A stretch of 18,522 nt of DNA, from the NCBI GenBank assembly GCA_026396535.1, contig JAPLWP010000013.1, positions 1 through 18,522 of the forward strand, read 5' to 3'. The position numbers and the translations under genes are program-made. Below the pieces are notes generated by a model. The model saw only the letters and a list, made by a program, of their open reading frames with translations, ran no database searches and was not told the origin of the DNA. The DNA comes from Candidatus Magasanikiibacteriota bacterium (GTDB lineage: Bacteria; Patescibacteriota; Patescibacteriia; Magasanikbacterales; GWA2-37-8). Shown one piece after another: positions 15,104 through 18,522 of this stretch; position 1 is the first letter of the stretch, and each line of letters begins with the position of its first letter.

Positions 15104-15175
15104 GGTACCGTCGTCAAGCAGTAAGACCAGGGTCTGCAAAACCCTTATGCGTGGGTGCAATTCCCACCGGTACCT
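15104..15175 (+). tRNA. tRNA-Cys (GCA)
   Basis: Cloverleaf by hand: acceptor GGTACCG/CGGTACC (7 bp); D stem GTC/GAC; anticodon stem AGGGT/ACCCT with loop CTGCAAA, anticodon GCA at 15136-15138; T stem GTGGG/CCCAC with loop TGCAATT. Discriminator U at 15175 is the main CysRS identity base, confirming Cys. The 3' CCA is not encoded. G15-C48, U8-A14 and G19-C56 are kept, but position 18 is A and position 55 is G, replacing the near-universal G18-U55 elbow pair. It is followed after one base by element copy 3, its likely terminator. Confidence 0.93.
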
Positions 15176-15176
15176 C

Positions 15177-15299
15177 AAAAATAAAACACCACACATATAG
15201 TGACTTTTTCGTTTTCCTCGCCCTGCGAAGGGCTCAGGGAATCGGCCGCGGGCCTCATAACCCGCTCAAAAGTAACTATATGTGTGGTGTTTTATTTTT
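15177..15299 (+). repeat. Structured terminator-nested element, copy 3 (longest arms)
   Basis: Perfect 24-bp outer arms (15177-15200 with 15276-15299) enclose a 75-base core (15201-15275). The core has the same ends as copies 1 and 2 (TGACTTTTTCG, GCTCAAAAGTAA). Its hairpin is GCCCT-GCGA-AGGGC, extended relative to the other copies but with the same tetraloop. GCGGG/CCCGC around CCTCATAA closes the 3' half. It lies right after tRNA-Cys and ends in a T-rich run, so it should terminate the tRNA/M23 transcript before polA. Confidence 0.88.
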
Positions 15300-15301
15300 G
15301 G

Positions 15302-15330
15302 TTGCCGAAAAGTTATTTTACAGGTAAAAT
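15302..15330 (+). promoter_or_regulatory. Predicted polA promoter, near-leaderless
   Basis: TTGCCG (15302-15307), 17 bases, TAAAAT (15325-15330). Transcription would start near 15337, only about 3 bases before the polA ATG. Confidence 0.6.
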
Positions 15331-15339
15331 GATAGGACT

Positions 15340-18009
15340 ATGACTAAATTTGTTATTATTGATGGCAACGCTATTATTCATCGGGCATACCACGGTATTC
15401 CTCCTTTACATTTGAAAGATGGGCAGATGGTGAATGCGGTGTATGGATTTACTTCTATGCTTTTTAAGGTATGGCATGATTTGAAGCCTACGCATTTGTG
15501 TATAAGTTTTGATGTGGCTGGCGGTAGTCATGCTCGCCAGGAAAAATATGACAAATATAAAGCGACCCGCGTGAAGGCGGATCAGGAATTGTATAATCAA
15601 ATTCCGCTGGTACATGAAATGGTGGAGTGTTTGGGTTTGCCAATTTATGAAAAAAAAGGATTTGAAGCGGACGATGTGATTGGTACGGTAGTAAAAGAGA
15701 TGAAAGATAAGGTAGATGAAATTTATATTGTGACGGGGGATATGGATACGCTGCAGCTCGTGAATGAAAATACCAAAGTATATACGATGCGTAAAGGCAT
15801 GAGTGATATTGTGGTTTATAATATTGAAGAAGTGAAAAAAAGATTTGGTTTTGGTCCAGAACTCGTAGTGGATTATAAAGCATTGCGTGGGGACACTTCG
15901 GATAATATCCCGGGTGTGCCGGGCATTGGTGAAAAAACTGCGACCGATCTCATTTTGAAATATGGAAATCTACAAGAGATATATGAGGTGGTAGAAAAGG
16001 AAAGTCAGAAAACAAAAAGTGATTTATTTTCTGCCAGTGTTTTGAAAAAAATGGTGGACGGAAAAGAGAGTGCTCAGATGAGCTATCATTTGGCGACTAT
16101 TGATTGTGCGGTGCCGGAGATGGATTTGAAATTGAAAGATTGTGAACTGGGAGAATTTGATCGCGCAAAAGTAGTTTCTTGTTTTCAAAAATTTGAGTTT
16201 GTTTCTTTGCTCAAAAGATTGCCTGGTTTTAAAGATGTGGTAGAAGAAAAAACAGCTCCAAAAACAAAAAGTAAAAAGATCTTAGATTTTAATTTTAAAG
16301 AATTAAATAATAAAGACGAGGTAGATCAGTTGGTAGAAAAGATTAAGCAGGCCAGAAGCTTTGCGGCCAAAGCAGTGACTAGTAGTGCTGATGTGCTCAC
16401 TGCTGAATTACTTGGTTTGTCAGTGATGGTAGGGTTGGATGGATATTATATAAAAAGTAATTTAGTAAAAGATTTTGTTAAAATTTTTAATGAAACTAAA
16501 GTAGAATTAGTTGGTCATAATCTTAAACAGTTGGCCAAGGTTTTATTTTTACAAAAACAAGAAATTAAAAATTCTTTGTTTGATGTAATGGTAGCTTCTT
16601 ATTTGCTCAACCCTGGTACACGTGCCCACGATGTGTCGAGTGTAGTTTTAAAATTTTTGGGTAAAGAATTACCAAGTGGTAGTGGGCAGGAAAGTTTGTT
16701 TGGGGTGGATACCAAAGCGGTGACCAATGAATTGTATTTGATAACCCAGACGGTGGCAGATCTGAAAGAAGAATTGGTAAAGACCGATAATTTAGGTTTG
16801 CTACAAAATTTGGAAATGCCTCTGATGTTGGTGTTGGCTGAGGTGGAATTAAATGGTGTGGCACTGGATTTGGAGCTGCTCAAAAAATTATCAGATCAGG
16901 TAAATAATGAAATTAAAAGAGTTTCCAAGAAAATTTTTGATTTGGCTGGAATGGAATTTAATATTTCTTCGCCTACCCAATTGCGTGAAGTTCTGTTTGA
17001 AAAATTGGAGATTCCGGTGGATGGAATAAAAAAAGGAAAGACCGGTTTGTCTACAGATTCGCAACAGCTTGAAAAAATGCGCGACCTGCATCCAATTATT
17101 AATGAGATTGAAATTTATCGCGAAATTACCAAATTGCAAAATACTTATATTGATGTTCTGCCAACTTTGGTGAACAAAAAAACTGGCAGAATTCATACTA
17201 ATTACAATCAAGTGGTAGCCGCGACTGGACGCCTATCCTCTGTTGATCCAAATTTACAAAACATTCCGATTCGTACTGAGCTTGGGCGTGAAATTCGCAA
17301 AGCATTTGTGGCTGCTGAAGGAAACGTGTTGCTAAGTGCGGATTATTCACAGATTGAATTGCGTATCGTGGCATCGTTGGCCAAAGATGAAAAGATGATG
17401 GAAATTTTTGAGAAAGATTTGGATATCCACAAAGCTACCGCCGCCGCTATCAATGGGGTAAAGCTGGAAGAAGTAACCAAAGAGATGCGCCGTGCGGCTA
17501 AAGAAGTAAATTTTGGCGTGCTCTACGGCATGGGCACATATGGCTTGAGCTGGCGCGCGGAAATTCCGCATTGGCAGGCCAAAGAATTTATTCAAAAGTA
17601 TTTTGAACAGTTTAGTGGGGTAAAAAAATACCTGGATCAGACGATTGTTTTTACCAAAAAAGAAGGATATTGCGAAACATTGTTTGGCCGTCGTCGTTAT
17701 ATTCCAGAATTAAATTCACAAAATTTTCAGTTGCGTAGCGCGGCGGAACGTATGGCCATTAATCATCCGATCCAGGGTACAGCGGCTGATCTGATAAAAA
17801 TGGCGATGATCGCGGTGCAACCACAATTAAAAGATTTGGATGCAAAAATGATATTACAGGTGCACGATGAGTTGGTTTTTGAAATTAAAAAAGGACAAGA
17901 AGAAAAAGTGGGGAAAATTGTGAAAGAAGCGATGGAAGGTGTGGTGAAACTTAGTGTGCCAGTGAGGGTGGATCTGAATTTTGGAAAAAGTTGGGGAGAA
18001 ATGAAATAA
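15340..18009 (+). CDS. polA: DNA polymerase I
   Basis: Fills repair gaps and removes RNA primers. The 889 residues contain a 5'-nuclease domain (1 to about 290) with metal-binding acids in IIDGN, GFEADDVIGT, VTGDMDTLQLV and LRGDTSDNIPGVPGIG. Next is a 3'-5' exonuclease-like domain (about 315-480) that lacks the catalytic residues: no D-x-E in the first motif, and GHNLKQLAKV lacks the expected Asp. The polymerase domain has motif A DYSQIELR (Asp668), motif B RRAAKEVNFGVLYGMG (717-732, with Lys721, Phe725 and Tyr729) and motif C QVHDELVF (His842, Asp843). No proofreading is therefore expected, as in Taq and Bst enzymes. A TAGGA lies 4-8 bases before the ATG. holA starts 2 bases after its stop. 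Confidence 0.97.
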   Translation: MTKFVIIDGNAIIHRAYHGIPPLHLKDGQMVNAVYGFTSMLFKVWHDLKPTHLCISFDVAGGSHARQEKYDKYKATRVKADQELYNQIPLVHEMVECLGLPIYEKKGFEADDVIGTVVKEMKDKVDEIYIVTGDMDTLQLVNENTKVYTMRKGMSDIVVYNIEEVKKRFGFGPELVVDYKALRGDTSDNIPGVPGIGEKTATDLILKYGNLQEIYEVVEKESQKTKSDLFSASVLKKMVDGKESAQMSYHLATIDCAVPEMDLKLKDCELGEFDRAKVVSCFQKFEFVSLLKRLPGFKDVVEEKTAPKTKSKKILDFNFKELNNKDEVDQLVEKIKQARSFAAKAVTSSADVLTAELLGLSVMVGLDGYYIKSNLVKDFVKIFNETKVELVGHNLKQLAKVLFLQKQEIKNSLFDVMVASYLLNPGTRAHDVSSVVLKFLGKELPSGSGQESLFGVDTKAVTNELYLITQTVADLKEELVKTDNLGLLQNLEMPLMLVLAEVELNGVALDLELLKKLSDQVNNEIKRVSKKIFDLAGMEFNISSPTQLREVLFEKLEIPVDGIKKGKTGLSTDSQQLEKMRDLHPIINEIEIYREITKLQNTYIDVLPTLVNKKTGRIHTNYNQVVAATGRLSSVDPNLQNIPIRTELGREIRKAFVAAEGNVLLSADYSQIELRIVASLAKDEKMMEIFEKDLDIHKATAAAINGVKLEEVTKEMRRAAKEVNFGVLYGMGTYGLSWRAEIPHWQAKEFIQKYFEQFSGVKKYLDQTIVFTKKEGYCETLFGRRRYIPELNSQNFQLRSAAERMAINHPIQGTAADLIKMAMIAVQPQLKDLDAKMILQVHDELVFEIKKGQEEKVGKIVKEAMEGVVKLSVPVRVDLNFGKSWGEMK

Positions 18010-18011
18010 GT

Positions 18012-18522
18012 ATGGTGATATACATTTACGGTGAAGATTCGTATCGCAGCCGACAATATTTGAGCGATCAGATAACAAAATTTAAAACCGCGCGTGATCC
18101 GCAGGGGTATAATGTGGCGATTTTTGACGCACAAAAAGTAGAGCCTGGAAAAATTTTATCCGAAATTGTGTCGTCACCTTTTTTGGCGGAAAAGAGACTT
18201 GTGGTAGTAGAAAATATTCTATCTATTTCTGATAAGGTTTTTTTGGGAGAATTAATTGAGCGGGTAGAAGAAAAAAGGATTCCGGAAAGCAATATCGTAA
18301 TTTTTTGGCAGAGCGAAAAACTTAGTAAAGTAAAAGAAGCCAAGGAATTTGAGGCAATTTTGAAAAAAGAAAAATATGCCCAGGAATTTGAAGCTCTGGA
18401 CAGCTCGGCGCTATCGGCCTGGATCGCCACGGAAGTAAAAAAGAGGAATGGTAAAATTTCTAATCAGGCTATCAATTATTTGGCGCAGAATACTGCAGGT
18501 GATATTTGGTTTCTTACTTCTT
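18012..18522 (+). CDS. holA: DNA polymerase III delta subunit (clamp loader), 3'-truncated by the window edge
   Basis: Delta opens the DnaN clamp during loading. The 170 visible residues start MVIYIYGEDSYRSRQYL, the usual YGED/YGxx N-terminus of the family, followed by VSSPFLAEKRLVVVENI and VIFWQSEKLSKVKEAKEF, then LSAWIATEVKKRNGKIS, which matches the family order (AAA-like domain entering the lid region). It begins 2 bases after polA and is probably translated from the same mRNA. The GTATGG context offers no Shine-Dalgarno. The C-terminal collar domain lies outside the window. Divergent family, hence slightly lower certainty. Confidence 0.85.
   Translation, partial: MVIYIYGEDSYRSRQYLSDQITKFKTARDPQGYNVAIFDAQKVEPGKILSEIVSSPFLAEKRLVVVENILSISDKVFLGELIERVEEKRIPESNIVIFWQSEKLSKVKEAKEFEAILKKEKYAQEFEALDSSALSAWIATEVKKRNGKISNQAINYLAQNTAGDIWFLTS

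Noticed and set aside
15201..15275. Known ribozymes or tRNA gene as explanation for the core
   Set aside because: I could not find hammerhead, twister or pistol consensus strings, and there is no T arm or acceptor stem, so it is not a tRNA despite the anticodon-like part.
15488..15883. 131-residue minus-strand frame inside polA
   Set aside because: Composition (many Tyr, His, Pro, Ser) is typical of antisense of a coding frame; polA is certain here.
1..18522. CRISPR arrays, insertion sequences, rRNA genes, recoded TGA
   Set aside because: No regularly spaced direct repeats, transposase frames or rRNA-like stretches were seen, and all recognised genes read with ordinary stops.

Overview
The window looks like a chromosomal replication-origin region from an AT-rich bacterium with a small genome. 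Genes are packed with gaps of a few bases, stops are almost all TAA, and no frame needs TGA read as an amino acid. Several genes lack a visible Shine-Dalgarno sequence. The mix (RpmH with tails at both ends, a class A PBP with an Ig-like tail, a K+-independent membrane pyrophosphatase, a LysM/M23 envelope protein, no yidC after yidD) fits a Patescibacteria (CPR) lineage. That placement is inference; no phylogenetic marker was searched.

Layout. 1-2236: 3' part of a class A penicillin-binding protein (+). 2392-7813 (-): read from dnaA, the order is dnaA, oriC-like gap, dnaN, ribE, ribH, ribA, ribD, with gaps of 1-10 bases from dnaN onward, so clamp and riboflavin genes are probably co-transcribed. 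6239-6499: seven near-consensus DnaA boxes plus a DnaA-trio/GC-cluster/box array resembling the Bacillus basal unwinding system. 7814-7984: back-to-back dnaA and rpmH promoters and two DnaA boxes. 7985-8950 (+): rpmH, rnpA, yidD. 8947-10015 (-): a DUF167 protein and endonuclease IV. 10089-10397 (+): a small unknown membrane protein. 10436-13792 (-): trigger factor and a membrane pyrophosphatase whose 5' end is missing. 13869-15175 (+): LysM/M23 peptidase and tRNA-Cys. 15340-18522 (+): polA and the start of holA.

Most unusual content: three copies of a roughly 75-base conserved core (2289-2361 +, 11817-11889 -, 15201-15275 +), each nested inside a different, nearly perfect terminator-like stem, each at the 3' end of a gene and in that gene's sense orientation. 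Stem changes between copies are compensated, one hairpin is capped by an invariant GCGA tetraloop, and the end of the core resembles an initiator tRNA anticodon arm. This is either a modular 3'-end RNA or a tiny mobile element that enters terminator loops. I do not recognise it as a described family.

Also notable: the divergent hppA/M23 boundary, where both open frames overlap and neither has an ATG; a tRNA-Cys in which the G18-U55 elbow pair is replaced by A18/G55; and a riboflavin operon without ribB.
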